Assembly (NCBI GenBank): GCA_027422505.1
Contig: JAPQWV010000001.1
Location: 1 to 64,000, forward strand
From: Craterostigma plantagineum
Lineage: Eukaryota > Streptophyta > Magnoliopsida > Lamiales > Linderniaceae
DNA length: 64,000 nt
Direction of reading: 5' to 3'
Of this stretch, positions 1-11,291 are shown in pieces (position 1 is the stretch's first letter; the number at the start of each line of letters is the position of its first letter). The notes below the pieces were generated by a model. It saw only the letters and a list, made by a program, of their open reading frames with translations. It was not told where the DNA came from and searched no databases. Made by a program: the position numbers and the translations under genes.

Positions 1-73
1 CGTAAGTTAGCAATGTAGTAGATGTTTTGTTAATATCTCATTTCTTTCACATATCAGGAGGGTTGAAGTGAAA

Positions 74-2584
74 ATGCTTTCCGCGGTCTTTTCTCTATTC
101 AGTGAAAGAGCTTGTGGTTTACATGAGCATGATCTTAGCATGCCCGCTTATCGTCATTTAGATAATGTTCTATTCTTTTCACCGCATCCCTACCATAAGG
201 GGAAGAGATCAACTGAAATCCAGCTTCCACATAGTTTCTCTTGATGGTTTATTCGATTGGTTTGATGTCAATTGTGCAGGGAATATCCTCAGAAATTCTT
301 CACAGAAGGAACCTAGGAATATAGATAGTGTCCTACAAAGTCAGTCCGCAGCAACATTTATACCTATTAGATTTTTTTCTTCGGAAGCATATTCGACCAA
401 GAGTGACCCGGGAGGTGGTTATTTTATCTTTGATCTTCTTGATTGTTAGAATTCTATATCGAGTTACTTACTGTCTTTCTGCCACTTTAGATACAGAGAC
501 TACTAAAGCAGTATATGATAAATAGTAGAGTCTGTCACGGTGAAGAGAACAGCACCTCCTAATGCTTGGTTGTGGTCTCTAATTGCCAGATGCTCGACCC
601 CAGAAGATATAAAGCTTCTTTTGACATCTTACAGAAACTCCGCACATTTGTTAGTTATTCTTGTCCATTGTGTTTTGTTGGTTTTTTTCTCTCATTCCAC
701 TCCACGTGCTTTTGTAATTTTTTTCTTTATGAATGTGATGCTGTAGAGACTCTCTAATCTCCGGATACCTGACGATTACAACAGTGCACTTTGTCGAGAA
801 GTGACTAAGGCTTGTGTTCGTGCCGGATCCATTGACTTTGGTAATGCATATACGGTAGCCCATTCTCTTTGTTCACGATAAGTTTTAGTGGTGATTGTCT
901 GGATAATGTTTTTGGAAGAAAATTTATGTGTCATGAATAACTATGTGTGTTGGTATTGTTCCTTACAATTTTATTAATCTTCAGGTAAGAAAACCCTGTG
1001 GAAGCATAATCTATTTGGATTAGAACCGGATATTGCATCTGCACATTATCTGCTGGTACGTAAAAATGTTGCAGTTCTCTATGAGTCAGTTTGGTTTTCC
1101 ATGAATACTTTATTTTTTTTGCTGCAGCTACATGCTAAGCAAAATAATGATGTGAAACTCATGGTGGAAATTATGAAAATCTTGAAGAAGAATGATGTAC
1201 CTTTGCAACCTGGCACTGCAGAAATAGTTTTAAGGTTAGTTCCAGATAATTTGCAGCGAGTTTATGCATGTTGGTTCTCGTTATTGCTATATTGTTCCGT
1301 TTTCCACTTCCGTTATTTCTGGTCATTTTCGTTGCATAGGTTTCAAAAAATCTTAAATGTTTTCTGTGACAATTTTGTCTGCTCTTTCTGGATTCTTTCT
1401 TGCAGCATTTGTACAGCTGCAGACAGGTGGGATCTGATCTGTAAGTATGGGAAAAGATTTGTGAAATCCGGTGTGAGGCTCAGACAGTCCTCCTTTGACC
1501 TTTGGATGGAATTTTCCACCAGAAAAGGTCTTATACATTGTCATTCTTGTTCCGTACGCATTCATACATTTTTCCTCTGATGCATTGACGGATTTTCATT
1601 TGAATTTCTTAGTTTTTCATTTCCATGGACTCCTTGATTGTTGCTAAATTGATTCTTCATAATTCGTCCCATTGCAGGTGATGTTGAATCTTTGTGGAAG
1701 ATTGAAAGATGTAGATCGGAAACTATGAAACAGCACACTCTTTCAACCTCGTTTTCCTGTGCGAAGGTGATAGATCAATTTCTGTTTCTGAGAATATGTA
1801 GGACCGCGATATTTGTTTTTTATCCTTCCATATACTGATTACTTGGCTAGCTTAACAACACTACTTGTTGACCATGATTGCTAAAATGTACACTTACTTA
1901 ACTAACTTTCAAGTTTTGAACAGACAAGTCCTCTTATTTCTATCACCTAGGCTTCATAGTTTGGATTGTTGTAATGTCATGACATATGGCTTCATCTTGG
2001 TTTAGCTATCGTTAATGAAGCAAAGGTTGAGTATGCACTGTCTTCTAAGAGTGCTTTTGCGCAATCTCGTCTTAGAGTCGAATTCTTGTTGTTTTGTAGG
2101 GTTTCCTCCTGGAGCATAAGCCAGCAATTGCTGCTTCTGTTATTCGTGAGTTCTATCAGGTATATGTCATTTAATATAATAATGTTTTTTCTCTATCACG
2201 GTATGGATCCAAACGTATGAGATTATATATCGTTCTCCAGACACAACCTGATGCAAAAAAGTCGGGTGTTATGAGCGAGCTTCAGAAGCTAGTGAGTGAG
2301 TGGCCTTTACAAGTTATAAGACAGCAAAAAGAGAACAAAAAGGTTGTCTGATTCCCACTTTGTTACTTGGATTAGCAATTGACAAGAATCAACTTGCCGA
2401 AGAGACAATGTTGTGATGGTAACCTGTCTTATTATTATTATTATTATTATTATTCCTTTTGCAGGCATTTGCTGCAGCATTACAACGAGATCTCTCAGTC
2501 CTTGACAGTACTCTACCAAGCTTGGGCATCGAGGCGAATCTTGTCATCGAAGATCTTACCAAAAAAGAAGAGGTTTTGTCTTAA
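74..2584 (+). CDS. Mitochondrial PPR/TPR-like protein, 3' part, two one-base frame breaks
   Basis: Multi-exon gene read from splice sites: possible start ATG at 74, then exons near 280-414, 491-649, 747-840, 985-1055, 1128-1234, 1406-1527, 1678-1766, 2100-2159, 2241-2342 and 2465-2584 (stop TAA 2582-2584). All junctions from 649 onward keep phase. The second exon encodes a basic, Ser-rich stretch ending RFFSSEAYS, like a plant mitochondrial presequence. The body is helical with short repeats of PPR/TPR character (LMVEIMKILKKNDVPL, WDLICKYGKRFVKSGVRL), recognised as a conserved plant family of unproven RNA-related role. Exon 491-649 does not hold one frame: a base appears missing near 522-525 and another in the T run at 619-622, and restoring both counts makes the phases of both neighbours agree. 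It is either a decaying gene or sequence error. The first exon is the least certain part. Confidence 0.6.
2429..2454. repeat. (TTA)n microsatellite in intron
   Basis: Uninterrupted trinucleotide TTA/ATT run of about eight units, just before the last exon of the PPR-like gene, within its final intron. Confidence 0.9.
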
Positions 2585-3070
2585 AGTATTTTGCTGAATC
2601 TCTGTGTCATCCTCGAAGTTCTGTGTTAAATTTGCTTCGAGCGACTTTGTTGCAGAAACCGTGCTCGCTTTGATTAGGTTTTTTAGGCTTACAAACAATA
2701 GAAGGAATCAAATAACTTGAGCTTGAAACCAGTTGAAATTCTTACTGTCGTAGTAGTTGCTTTAAAAACAAATACTTCCTCGTGCTATTTCTTAAGATTA
2801 GTGGGCACGGAGATTAAAAAATCACATTATTTTAATATTATAGTATACCTTTTGAGGTAAAGAGAGAAATTATCAGTAGACAATCAGAAGATTTTTTTAT
2901 CTTAATGGTGTAATTAGCTTATTAGTAGGATAATTTTTTTTACCAAAATAGAAATGGGAAGAATTATGTGGGACGCCCGAAATAGAAAGATGGGAAGAAA
3001 TAATTGGGACGGAGGTGGTAATAGTTTTGAAATTTATACATCAGAATCAGAATTCTAGATATATGTATAA
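2585..3070. other. 3' flank and AT-rich spacer
   Basis: Downstream sequence of the PPR-like gene. It holds the probable 3' UTR followed by AT-rich DNA with no ORF of note. No repeat or RNA gene was recognised up to the TA-rich target site of the next element. Confidence 0.6.
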
Positions 3071-3079
3071 TATATATAT

Positions 3080-3349
3080 GAGGAATTTTATGGTGCTCAC
3101 ATTCTACCATTGGTCGACCACTCAAACGCTAATGTTGCATGTTTACAGTTTTATGTGCCATTGATTTGTGTTCGTAAATATGCCGCATTGGCGTCCCAGG
3201 GGTCGACCAATGGTGTCTAGCATGTGTCGGTTAACGTCACATATTATCTTATGTCGATGTGGCATGTCGACATATGGCACGAATCAGTGCCACGTCGACA
3301 GGTTCCCACGTAAGATGCTCACATAAGGTGGAACACCATAAAATTCCTC
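3080..3349. mobile_element. 270-bp TIR MITE with nested inverted repeats
   Basis: The left end GAGGAATTTTATGGTG and the right end CACCATAAAATTCCTC are near-perfect inverted repeats. Both sides carry TATATATAT (3071-3079 and 3350-3358), a possible 9-bp target duplication, though it is low complexity. A second inverted pair lies inside: ACCATTGGTCGACC near 3105 and GGTCGACCAATGGT near 3201. There is no coding capacity. Nine-base duplications suit the Mutator superfamily, but the TA-rich target prevents a firm assignment. Confidence 0.75.
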
Positions 3350-3613
3350 TATATATATGTAGTGTGCATGCCGGAATATATCGCCAACCCCATGCCATGC
3401 CATGCATTCAAGAGTCGATGTGTGGATTTGTAACTTACATTTTTTCTAATCCATCCAAATCCCTGTTAAATACGACACAACATAATTTCTCCCTCACAAT
3501 TTTGCAAGAGAACAAGGGGAAAAAATAATAATTTATAATTTCTCATTCTCATCTTCTTCTCTTCGATCTTCTCACCTCCTCTCAAAGTACAAACGAGAGG
3601 AAAATAAAACAAA

Positions 3614-3868
3614 ATGGGTTGCGGAGAATCAAGGCACGCCGTAGCAACGGAGAACACCATCTGCAAATGCAGTAGGAAAAAGAGCCCAGAAAGCAACACC
3701 ATAGTTTCAAATTCAAACTCAACGGATGATAATGTTAATACAATAAAAAGCAGCACCGTTGTTGCCAATGATTCGTCGAATAGAATAACAGTTGAGGAAA
3801 GCAGCGATAAAGGTAAGGATGGCGATGAATGTAAAGAAGGAGAAATTCTTGAGAACATTAGACAATAA
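3614..3868 (+). CDS. Small N-myristoylation-type plant protein (84 aa)
   Basis: The ATG at 3614 follows a purine-rich leader (3590-3613). The product starts MGCGES: Gly2 is a myristoylation site and Cys3 a possible palmitoylation site, which predicts anchoring at the plasma membrane. The rest is Ser/Asn/Lys/Glu-rich and probably disordered. Small plant proteins beginning MGCG-S with similar composition are known, but I do not recognise a function. After the stop at 3866-3868 the same frame continues about 25 codons of Lys/Glu-rich sequence to TGA at about 3944, and a further Lys/Glu-rich stretch follows. The annotated stop may therefore be a recent truncation or mark a missing 3' exon. Confidence 0.5.
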   Translation: MGCGESRHAVATENTICKCSRKKSPESNTIVSNSNSTDDNVNTIKSSTVVANDSSNRITVEESSDKGKDGDECKEGEILENIRQ

Positions 3869-4733
3869 AAGAAGGATGAAAAGGTCAAAGAAAAACAAGA
3901 TGGAAAAGGTTTAATGGAAGATTCAGAAAAAAGGTTGGTGACGTGAAAGAAAACAAGGAGGTTGCTTTCGTAATTGCATAGAAAGGTTCGAGCTTTGTAG
4001 ACCATCTTATAAGATGAGATGTGTTTCGTTATATGTTATTCGCATGATCTATTATTATTTCGCAACATATGATAAGGCTATCGTCCCCCTTGATGAAGCT
4101 AATCAAGCTTTTTTGCTGTGGAAAAAGATAAGAAAAGGTAGGTCATTACGTGTTCATAAGGCTACCATTGTTATACTAATCATACATCTCATCTTCGGCA
4201 TTTGTTTTCCTTGAAAAAAATTCGCAGGAAAAGATGAGCGCTCCATCGCCAAATGAATAGAAAGCAGAATAAGAGAGGACGAACGAGGACAAGAAGATCT
4301 CTGTCGCAGCCAAATGATTGGTTGGACGAATTGAGAATTGCAGATCTTGTATTTGTTGTCCAACCAATCAGATTCTCTCTCATGTAAAAATATTGCAAAT
4401 TGAGTTTGAGCAATTTTGTTGGGCTTTCGTATTTGTGCTGGAGCCATCGGTCGAAGAAAACATTATTTTCTCTGTCATCCCTACTGTGATGAACTTCCGC
4501 ATAAAATTCAGAAACCCTAATACGATATGGCGTAGACAAACTAATGAATCTCGGGCTCTGTGTTTTAAATTGATCCATGCTGCGATGCGGGCACCAATCA
4601 TAAGCTCAGCTCCATTAATTTATTCAAGCTATTTCGTTCATGTCGTCAGCGACGAAACCAGAAGTAGTAACTTGGGCGGTAATAAGCAGGTCTAGTTCGT
4701 GGTCTAATCTTCAAATTGTCTTATATACGTTTT
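3869..4733. other. Degenerate 3' continuation and spacer
   Basis: The first about 120 bases still look coding-like (Lys/Glu-rich in the frame of the upstream small protein). Beyond that only short overlapping ORFs on both strands with no recognisable domain are present. An imperfect inverted pair about GATTGGTTGGAC / GTCCAACCAATC lies around 4314-4370. Confidence 0.4.
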
Positions 4734-5155
4734 GCATAGATCAGTGGCGGAGCCAGAGCAACCAATGGGTGGGGTCCAGTCTAATTGGACCCCACACCCT
4801 ATATTTTTAAAAAATTTTCAATGGGGTCCCTATAGTGTAAAATTTTTCAATTTTAGTCCCTACCTAAAATTTTATACTTTAGTAGCTCCGCCTCTGGCAT
4901 AGATGTTCATTACATAGGTGAAAATTAATCCATATTGTAATCAATAATATATTACGAGCTGTAACTCTATAAAAAAAATAATAAAAAAACGACAAGATCT
5001 TTGTAAATATCAATGTGTCTTTACGTTTTCATAACATATATTACATATATAAGAAGAAATAACGTATTATAATAGTGAGATAATCAGAAATTATAAGTTG
5101 AAAAGTGCTTTCAAAATAACGTTTTCATAAAATGTTTATTTTATATATGAAAAAA
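4690..5155. repeat. Direct duplication, copy 1 (contains the MITE)
   Basis: AT-rich segment that, without the inserted MITE, aligns end to end with 5785-6085. Shared stretches include TTATATACGTTT, TTGTAATCAATAAT, ATAACATATATTACATAT and AAAATGTTTATTTTATATAT. Several small indels separate the copies, so the duplication is old. No coding content. Confidence 0.75.
4742..4896. mobile_element. 155-bp hAT-type MITE
   Basis: The ends are CAGTGGCGGAGC on the left and GCTCCGCCTCTG on the right, imperfect inverted repeats typical of a common plant MITE. Both sides carry the 8-bp duplication GCATAGAT (4734-4741 and 4897-4904), the hAT length. The interior holds an inverted GGGGTCC/GGACCCC pair. A related unfilled site exists at 5824-5831 in the diverged duplicate of the flanks. 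Confidence 0.9.
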
Positions 5156-5784
5156 AATTAAATATATGGCCGTTCAATATTTGGAGATGATATAATAATA
5201 TAATAGAAGACATTGAGTTATATGTGATGAACCACTTCGTAGTTTTCATGTATTCTTATTGTTTTGTTTAAAACAGATTAGTGGGATAATAACACATTGG
5301 TTATATAGTCTTGATGCATTTGATTTTAGACGATATACTTCAACTAATCAATTTCACGTTCCATTTACCTAGAATTGAGCTTTTATATGGGCACTGTAAA
5401 GGTCCGAAAAACAACATCCAGTTTAGGATGGAATGATGTCAAATATATTATATGTTAGAACTAGAATGAGGCACTATAAAGGTCCAGACGTTGCAAGATT
5501 CTATTAGTTCTCAAATCATCAACGCTAGAAGGAGTGGTTATGTCATTAAAATATATGCATGGTCACCTAACCCTATAGTGAGTTATGCGTATGGAATGAG
5601 GTCAAATATACATCTAATGGTATATTCAGGGGCTCGAAAATTTATGCAATCAGGTGTAGTATACATCTGATGTTTTTTTATACATTTTAAGAATATTACA
5701 TATTGTTATTAATGACAAAATGATATATGTATTGTAACTTAGGAATCAAATAATAAATTTAAAAAACAATAAAAAGCAGCATCT

Positions 5785-6085
5785 AGTCCGCGGTCGAATC
5801 TTCAAAATGCCTTATATACGTTTGCATAGATGTTTATTACATAGATGAAAATTAATTCCATATTGTAATCAATAATAATATTATGACTTATACTTTTATA
5901 AACACAATAATAAAAACGACAAGATTTGTAAATCTTAATGTGTCTTATCATAACATATATTACATATATAAAAAGAAATAACATACTATAGTAGTGACAT
6001 AATCATAAATTATAACTTGAAACAGTCGTAAAATGCTTTCAAAATAACATTTTCGTAAAATGTTTATTTTATATATGAAATAAAT
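5785..6085. repeat. Direct duplication, copy 2 (MITE-free)
   Basis: Diverged second copy of the AT-rich segment at 4690-5155. At the equivalent of the MITE insertion it has a single GCATAGAT (5824-5831), the pre-insertion state. The spacer 5156-5784 has no gene; a short motif GGCACTrTAAAGGTCC occurs twice (about 5389 and 5470). Confidence 0.75.
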
Positions 6086-6635
6086 GTTATAATGTAATAG
6101 AACATATTTTGGTTAAATATAAACTTCAAATTATTTAACATAATTCAAAATGATAAAATATATACATCATTTTACGATTAATTTAAGTTGCATTGAAATC
6201 ATGGTTAGAGTACTTTTATCTTATTGAAATAAAATTATTGTTAATGTCATTTACGAATATGATTTATCATAAAATATTAAATAGAAGTAAAATAACATAG
6301 AGTGCTATTACAATAAATAAATTTGTTAAATTATTAAAGAATAATTAATATTATTAATAAATTTTAATTCGTTTTCTTTAATTTAAAGTTGTCTGGAATA
6401 ATTGAAATGTTTAATATTAATAGACTGGTAAATTTAATTGAAATGTGCCTAGTTATTATATTTTTAAGATAAAGCCCAATAAATATTCAGCCCACTAAGA
6501 TACAAATTAGGTTTCTTTTATCATCTTCCTCTTACACGAATCTTCTGAAAAAATACCAACGTCGACGCCATCAGCCACCACTCTTGTAGCGCCCGCCGCC
6601 GGGTGTCGGTCGACCCCTCTGATTCCGTCTCTGCG
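6086..6635. other. AT-rich spacer and promoter/5' UTR of the TFIIIC-like gene
   Basis: Very AT-rich to about 6480. From about 6540 the base composition becomes GC-rich, as expected of the transcribed leader upstream of the ATG at 6636. No repeat or RNA gene seen. Confidence 0.5.
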
Positions 6636-9188
6636 ATGTCGTCTCGCTTCCAAACAGTAGTGGTGCTCGGGTCGTCGCTCGTCTACCCAAACGCCGTCGT
6701 TTGGTCCCAAGAGAACTTGATCGCCGTAGCGTGTGGGAGCAATGTCGTCATACTGAATCCAGCCAACCCCCGCGTTCGAGGACTGATCACAGCTCCGCCA
6801 AGCAAGCCATTCCCCCTCGGCGTGGTTGACGGTGGCGGGCAAGATCTTTTATCTGGGCGTTTGCTGCCGTGCCATTTGTCCCGGGACGCTCGCCCCTGCG
6901 TTCGGTCCATCTCTTGGTCGCCTGTGGGTCTAAGCGAAAACGCTGGCTGTTTGCTCGCCGTTTGCACTGTTTCTGGTCGCGTGAAACTCTACGGCCATCC
7001 CTTCTGTGAATTTTCAGCTGAATGGGTTGAGATTGCGGACGTGTCCGAGTTGCTGTTTGATTACTTCTCTGATGCCGATTTTCAAGATTTTCGAAATAGT
7101 TCTGCTTCAGTTGCAACCGAGGTTGTGCGTAGGAAACGGAGAAGAAAAGATGCTAGCTGTGTTGCTGCTAAAGATTCTTCTTACGGAGCGGCAGAAGGCG
7201 TATCACGGGGACTACAAATTGTTCCTTTATCTGCATGTAAAAGACTTCGTGGGAAAGAAACTGGCGATCAATCCAATCTCCCCGTAATAGACGTGCAAGA
7301 GTACGCCGCCCGCAATGGGATGCTCTCATCACTTACGGTGTCTTGGTCTCCAATTTTGGGTAAATCTTGGATTTCTGTTCCTGGCCACTCATATGATTGC
7401 TGTTCGATTCTTGCTGTTGGTGGAAAATGTGGTAGAGTTTCATTGTGGCGAGTTCGTGCGCCCGAAAGCTATTCGATTGTTAAGCGCAGTCGCTCCTCGG
7501 GCAGTGTGACCCTCGTTAGCATTTTGAAGGCCCACGACACTTGGGTCACTGCGATCGATTGGGCCAAATGTGGATATGATAGCTCTTCAGCTGCCCATCT
7601 GGTGTTGGCTACAGGAAGTTCGAACGGGAGAGTCAGAATTTGGCAGTTGAATAACGACGAGGAACTCCTTAGGTCCTCAGATGTCATTCAGGATTCTTTT
7701 TTTCTACTTAAGGAGATTGTAACCTGTGATTTTTCTGCAATATCTGTACTTTCACTTGCCGTGCCTTCGAACTCCGCCGGGAAACTGCACGTGGCCATCG
7801 GTGGAGGATCTGGGATGTTGGAAGTGTGGATCCTTGATGTTCCATCCATGGACTCGATAAGAATCGGTCATTACAATGCTCATGATCGTCTACACACGGG
7901 TTTATCGTGGGCTTTTGATGGTCATTGTCTGTACAGCTGCAGCCAAGAGAACTCCTTGAAGTGCTGGATTTTAGCTGGAGATTCTATGCACGAGGTTCCG
8001 TTTCCTTCTGGCAATCTTGTTTCGAAGGGCTCTCCTGATGATGACTCCCATTCATTTGATTCTTGCTATGGTTTAGCACCGTCCCCTGGAAACTTGTTAC
8101 TTGCAGTGGCTCGAGGGTTCGATGTCGATCAACTGAACCCCATGTACGAGGGAAAAACTCATAAGACTGCTCTTGAATTCCTATGGATTGCCGGGCAAGA
8201 ATGGAATTCCTCAAATCATCGGGCTACCCATGAAGGAACTTTTCAAGGATCATTGGAGAAAGAATTGACATTGTGGAAATCCAATATTTTGTGGTCATTG
8301 AGCTGGTACGAATGTTTCGATCGGGTTCTGAATGTTTGGGATGTTGTGATTGCTCTCTGTGCTCTCAAGCACTCTGAACCTATGTATGCTGAAGGTATAT
8401 TGCTGGAATGGTTAGCATCTTGCTTTAAATCCAAGATCAATGTTGTCTTTGCGTTATCCTCCAAAACCTTTGAGTTTCTTCGAAATCTTTCATCCCGTCA
8501 GTTACATCTCATCAACATCATTACCAGGCACGTCGTACTCACAGAAAGCAAGGAAGACGATAAGAGCGTTGGCGAGGAACAGTTACGTTTGTGGTCGAAG
8601 CTGCTTTCGAGCAGCGAAAGCCAACTATTGGAAAGGCTCGTCTGTTTGAACTTTTCTGCCGTTCTACGCTCGTTATCTGATTCGTCGGCGTATTTTACAT
8701 GCTCGTATCATTGTGGATTAGCACAAATGAAGCAGTGGGTTTCTGCCCAAGAAGACCATATAAACGTTCAGACCAAAGTTCTAGCAGCAGAATTCAAAAA
8801 AGCCGACAAGAGCAGATTGGGTGATGTTTTTGGACACGAAGCGAACGAGCAATGCAGTTTCTGTTCCGCGGCTGTGCCATTCGAATCCACAGATTATGCA
8901 GTTTGCTTGGGAGCGAATGACGATAGTCAAAGGCACAAGCTAGCACGTTGCTCGACCACCATGAGGGTTCTTCCAACTAAACCGTCGTGGTACTGCGTAT
9001 CATGCAACCGATGGTCCGCTCATTTGGCACCGAAAATATTATTTGAGATGCATGGCTACCCTTCTGATTTCGAATCTTTCTTGGATTCCAATGCCTGCAC
9101 TAACTTGTCAGTACCATGTTGTCCCCTTTGTGGCATACTTCTACAAAGATCACAGCCAGGACATTGCCTCTCACCATCTCCTGTATGA
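6636..9188 (+). CDS. WD40 / TFIIIC-type zinc-finger protein (putative GTF3C4-like)
   Basis: Intronless ORF of 850 codons from ATG 6636 to TGA 9186-9188. The frame is open 11 codons further up, but only through a GTG. The N-terminal half has degenerate WD40 blades (for example WSQENLIAVACGSNVVIL, VLATGSSNGRVRIWQL, GLSWAFDGHCLYSCSQENSL). A basic linker RRKRRRK near residue 165-175 could be a nuclear signal. The C-terminus has Cys pairs CSFC (about residue 740), CVSC (about 784) and CCPLC (about 828), as in the TFIIIC zinc-finger domain. Known plant proteins of this architecture resemble the TFIIIC90 subunit, which binds DNA-bound TFIIIC and helps load RNA polymerase III at tRNA and 5S genes. 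That role here is inferred from family only. The ORF shows no breaks. Confidence 0.85.
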   Translation: MSSRFQTVVVLGSSLVYPNAVVWSQENLIAVACGSNVVILNPANPRVRGLITAPPSKPFPLGVVDGGGQDLLSGRLLPCHLSRDARPCVRSISWSPVGLSENAGCLLAVCTVSGRVKLYGHPFCEFSAEWVEIADVSELLFDYFSDADFQDFRNSSASVATEVVRRKRRRKDASCVAAKDSSYGAAEGVSRGLQIVPLSACKRLRGKETGDQSNLPVIDVQEYAARNGMLSSLTVSWSPILGKSWISVPGHSYDCCSILAVGGKCGRVSLWRVRAPESYSIVKRSRSSGSVTLVSILKAHDTWVTAIDWAKCGYDSSSAAHLVLATGSSNGRVRIWQLNNDEELLRSSDVIQDSFFLLKEIVTCDFSAISVLSLAVPSNSAGKLHVAIGGGSGMLEVWILDVPSMDSIRIGHYNAHDRLHTGLSWAFDGHCLYSCSQENSLKCWILAGDSMHEVPFPSGNLVSKGSPDDDSHSFDSCYGLAPSPGNLLLAVARGFDVDQLNPMYEGKTHKTALEFLWIAGQEWNSSNHRATHEGTFQGSLEKELTLWKSNILWSLSWYECFDRVLNVWDVVIALCALKHSEPMYAEGILLEWLASCFKSKINVVFALSSKTFEFLRNLSSRQLHLINIITRHVVLTESKEDDKSVGEEQLRLWSKLLSSSESQLLERLVCLNFSAVLRSLSDSSAYFTCSYHCGLAQMKQWVSAQEDHINVQTKVLAAEFKKADKSRLGDVFGHEANEQCSFCSAAVPFESTDYAVCLGANDDSQRHKLARCSTTMRVLPTKPSWYCVSCNRWSAHLAPKILFEMHGYPSDFESFLDSNACTNLSVPCCPLCGILLQRSQPGHCLSPSPV

Positions 9189-9883
9189 AGTAATTATCTC
9201 TGTTCGGATTACTTTCTCTATCGAATCACGACAAATGCGTAGCAGTTATACCACGAATGGAACTTTCGATTCTTGATTCTGCCGTCGAGAATTCGAAACC
9301 ATATAGTTCAAGGAACCATATCAAGAACCAAATGCTGATCGAACCCTTTTCTCTAACCCATTGATCGGCCTTGTAGATATTCATTCAGTTTGTTTAGATT
9401 ATATTCCTGTTTCTAGCTAGGTTGCGTACGAGCTTCATTATCAGTAGATTGATATGATTTGAGTTTGTTAGTTAGGTAAAGGCACTGTGGATTTGGAGTT
9501 GGAAGCAGATGACAGATTATTTATTAAATAAATGAAAATTCTTTATCATTTACATTTTCTTTCAGCATCAGTTTAGTGTTTAACACTCGCTTGATTACAA
9601 TTTGCTCGAACTTGAATAACCGTTAGGCTCGACTTGAGCTGTTTATTACATCAAACTGCTTAGTCGTCGTACGTAGGAATCTGCAAAGACTTGTTCTAAC
9701 AGTGAAGAAAGATTTTGCCATTGCCCTACTAAAATCACACGAGAAGAAAGATCCATACTTCATTCATATAAAAAAGGAAAAAAAATAAAAAACAACCCAA
9801 ACCCCAACAATGCTGTTTTTCTCATTGGATCTATTTCCTTGTAAGAAAAGAGGAGACCAGAAAAGAAAGAACTAGATGAAAAC
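9189..9883. other. Convergent 3' flanks
   Basis: Lies between the TFIIIC-like gene (+) and NF-YB (-), so it contains both 3' UTRs. No ORF with recognisable content; A/T-rich with TTTATT-type polyadenylation-like motifs near 9518-9535. Confidence 0.5.
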
Positions 9884-10345
9884 TCACCCTGATTCTTTGG
9901 GAAACTCGCTATTACTTGTAAACAACATAAATTTCTGAGAGCTATCGTCTTCTTCAGCAACTGCTTCACCACTAATACTAGCCTTCTTCATATTACTAGC
10001 AGCTCTATCCCCTTCGACTTCTCTATACCTATTCAAATACCTATTCATAGCCGCTGCATAATCATCGAAGCCCAAATTTCCCAAGGCCCAGCAAACATCG
10101 TCACCGTTCATCGTCTTACGCCTCTCCTTACGGCATTTATCCGATGCTTCGCTCGTTACGAAACCTATGAACTCCGAGACGCATTCTTGCATGGTTTCTC
10201 TTGCTTCCTTTGAGATCTTTGCATTCGATGGTAAGATTTGCTTCATGATCCTACCAACGTTGGCTATTGGGAGAAGCCTCTCTTGTTCTTTGCTGGCGTC
10301 GCTCGACTGTAATTGGTCCATGGCTGCTTCTGAATTATCAACCAT
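9884..10345 (-). CDS. NF-YB (CBF-A/HAP3) histone-fold subunit, NF-YB5-like
   Basis: Single-exon ORF of 153 aa from ATG at 10343-10345. The conserved core runs from about residue 22 to 112: [15 protein letters not shown], then [19 protein letters not shown], then the [20 protein letters not shown] segment that closes the histone fold. NF-YB pairs with NF-YC in a histone-like dimer, joins NF-YA and binds CCAAT boxes in the nucleus. The residue typical of LEC1-type subunits (Asp before the DAKE helix) is Lys here (ISKEARE), so it is a non-LEC1 type; the sequence most recalls Arabidopsis NF-YB4/5. The short C-terminal tail is acidic and Ser-rich without a known domain. Intact. Confidence 0.93.
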   Translation of the reverse strand: MVDNSEAAMDQLQSSDASKEQERLLPIANVGRIMKQILPSNAKISKEARETMQECVSEFIGFVTSEASDKCRKERRKTMNGDDVCWALGNLGFDDYAAAMNRYLNRYREVEGDRAASNMKKASISGEAVAEEDDSSQKFMLFTSNSEFPKESG

Positions 10346-11291
10346 TATTTAAGGGTTGCTTTTTGTAATTGCTTAATTGAGGAAGACATATAATGGCTTG
10401 TCTTTGTTTATATCTAGATTCTTTCGGTCAAACCCTCTTACCCTACTCATACGTACATACATAAAGGTTTGTATATATCTCGAGAGGGAGAAAAAGAAGA
10501 TCGTAACTCCTTAAAGACTAAAGAGTTTAGAAACCCTAACCTATTAATCTGATTAAAAAATGTAGGATTTTGCTTGAAATATTACAAGATTGTCTAAAAA
10601 AACATGGGTTAACAGGACACCCTAACAATAATCCGCTTAGGACTATTTAATAATATATTCTTGAAATTGAACTTTGATGTATTCTTTGTTGCTTTGCTTG
10701 TGGAGAAAACCGGGTCTAATGGATTCCATTCTTGTACTAATTAAACTAACGCAGGCTGTGTTTTCCTAGATTTTCGGACGACCAATAACATACTTGGTTG
10801 TTTTCTTTGTCTTTATATATAATCGATGGTTAATGTTATTAAATAAGCTTTTGTCCGCAGAAATTAATATAACCTTAATTATTGCATATGTCATCACGTT
10901 CACGCGTCAGTCGAAGAACACTGTAGTTCCTCTTTCTTGGTGAAAGCTACTTATATCAAGACTTCCCCTTTTTGTCGGATCTTGATGATCAACTTGCTTA
11001 TAGGTTAGTCAATTATATCATATAAGTTGATTCAACAAGAAAAATAGTAATATATGTTCATTCGAAGTTTCAGCCAATGATAGATCGATTCAAGAATATT
11101 CTGCTGTCCCACAAACTTCCCAATTGGAAAAGATCCAACCTTGATCATATTAGCAGCACATGTTATTGTTAAAGCACGATCTTTTCTTCCTTTACGATAG
11201 TTTAATTACAACATTAATAGTCCTAATTACATTACTAGCACTTAGAAATAAATATGACAAACTAACCCTCTAATAATCATCATCTCAAGCA
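10346..11291. other. NF-YB promoter and BAHD 3' flank
   Basis: AT-rich, no ORF. The part next to 10345 is the NF-YB 5' region; a possible TATA-like stretch occurs around 10470-10480. The part next to 11292 is the 3' UTR of the minus-strand acyltransferase. Confidence 0.45.

Noticed and set aside
165..1580. Plus-strand ORFs of 94 and 159 codons in the first 1.6 kb
   Set aside because: They read through introns of the PPR-like gene; only the parts between splice sites carry conserved sequence.
3466..4005. 179-codon minus-strand ORF opposite the MGCG protein
   Set aside because: Low-complexity Leu/Ser/Phe-rich antisense of an A/G-rich coding sequence, with no recognisable domain.
6603..6635. 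Extension of the TFIIIC-like protein to 6603
   Set aside because: The upstream codon is GTG; the first ATG in frame is at 6636 and starts a normal N-terminus.
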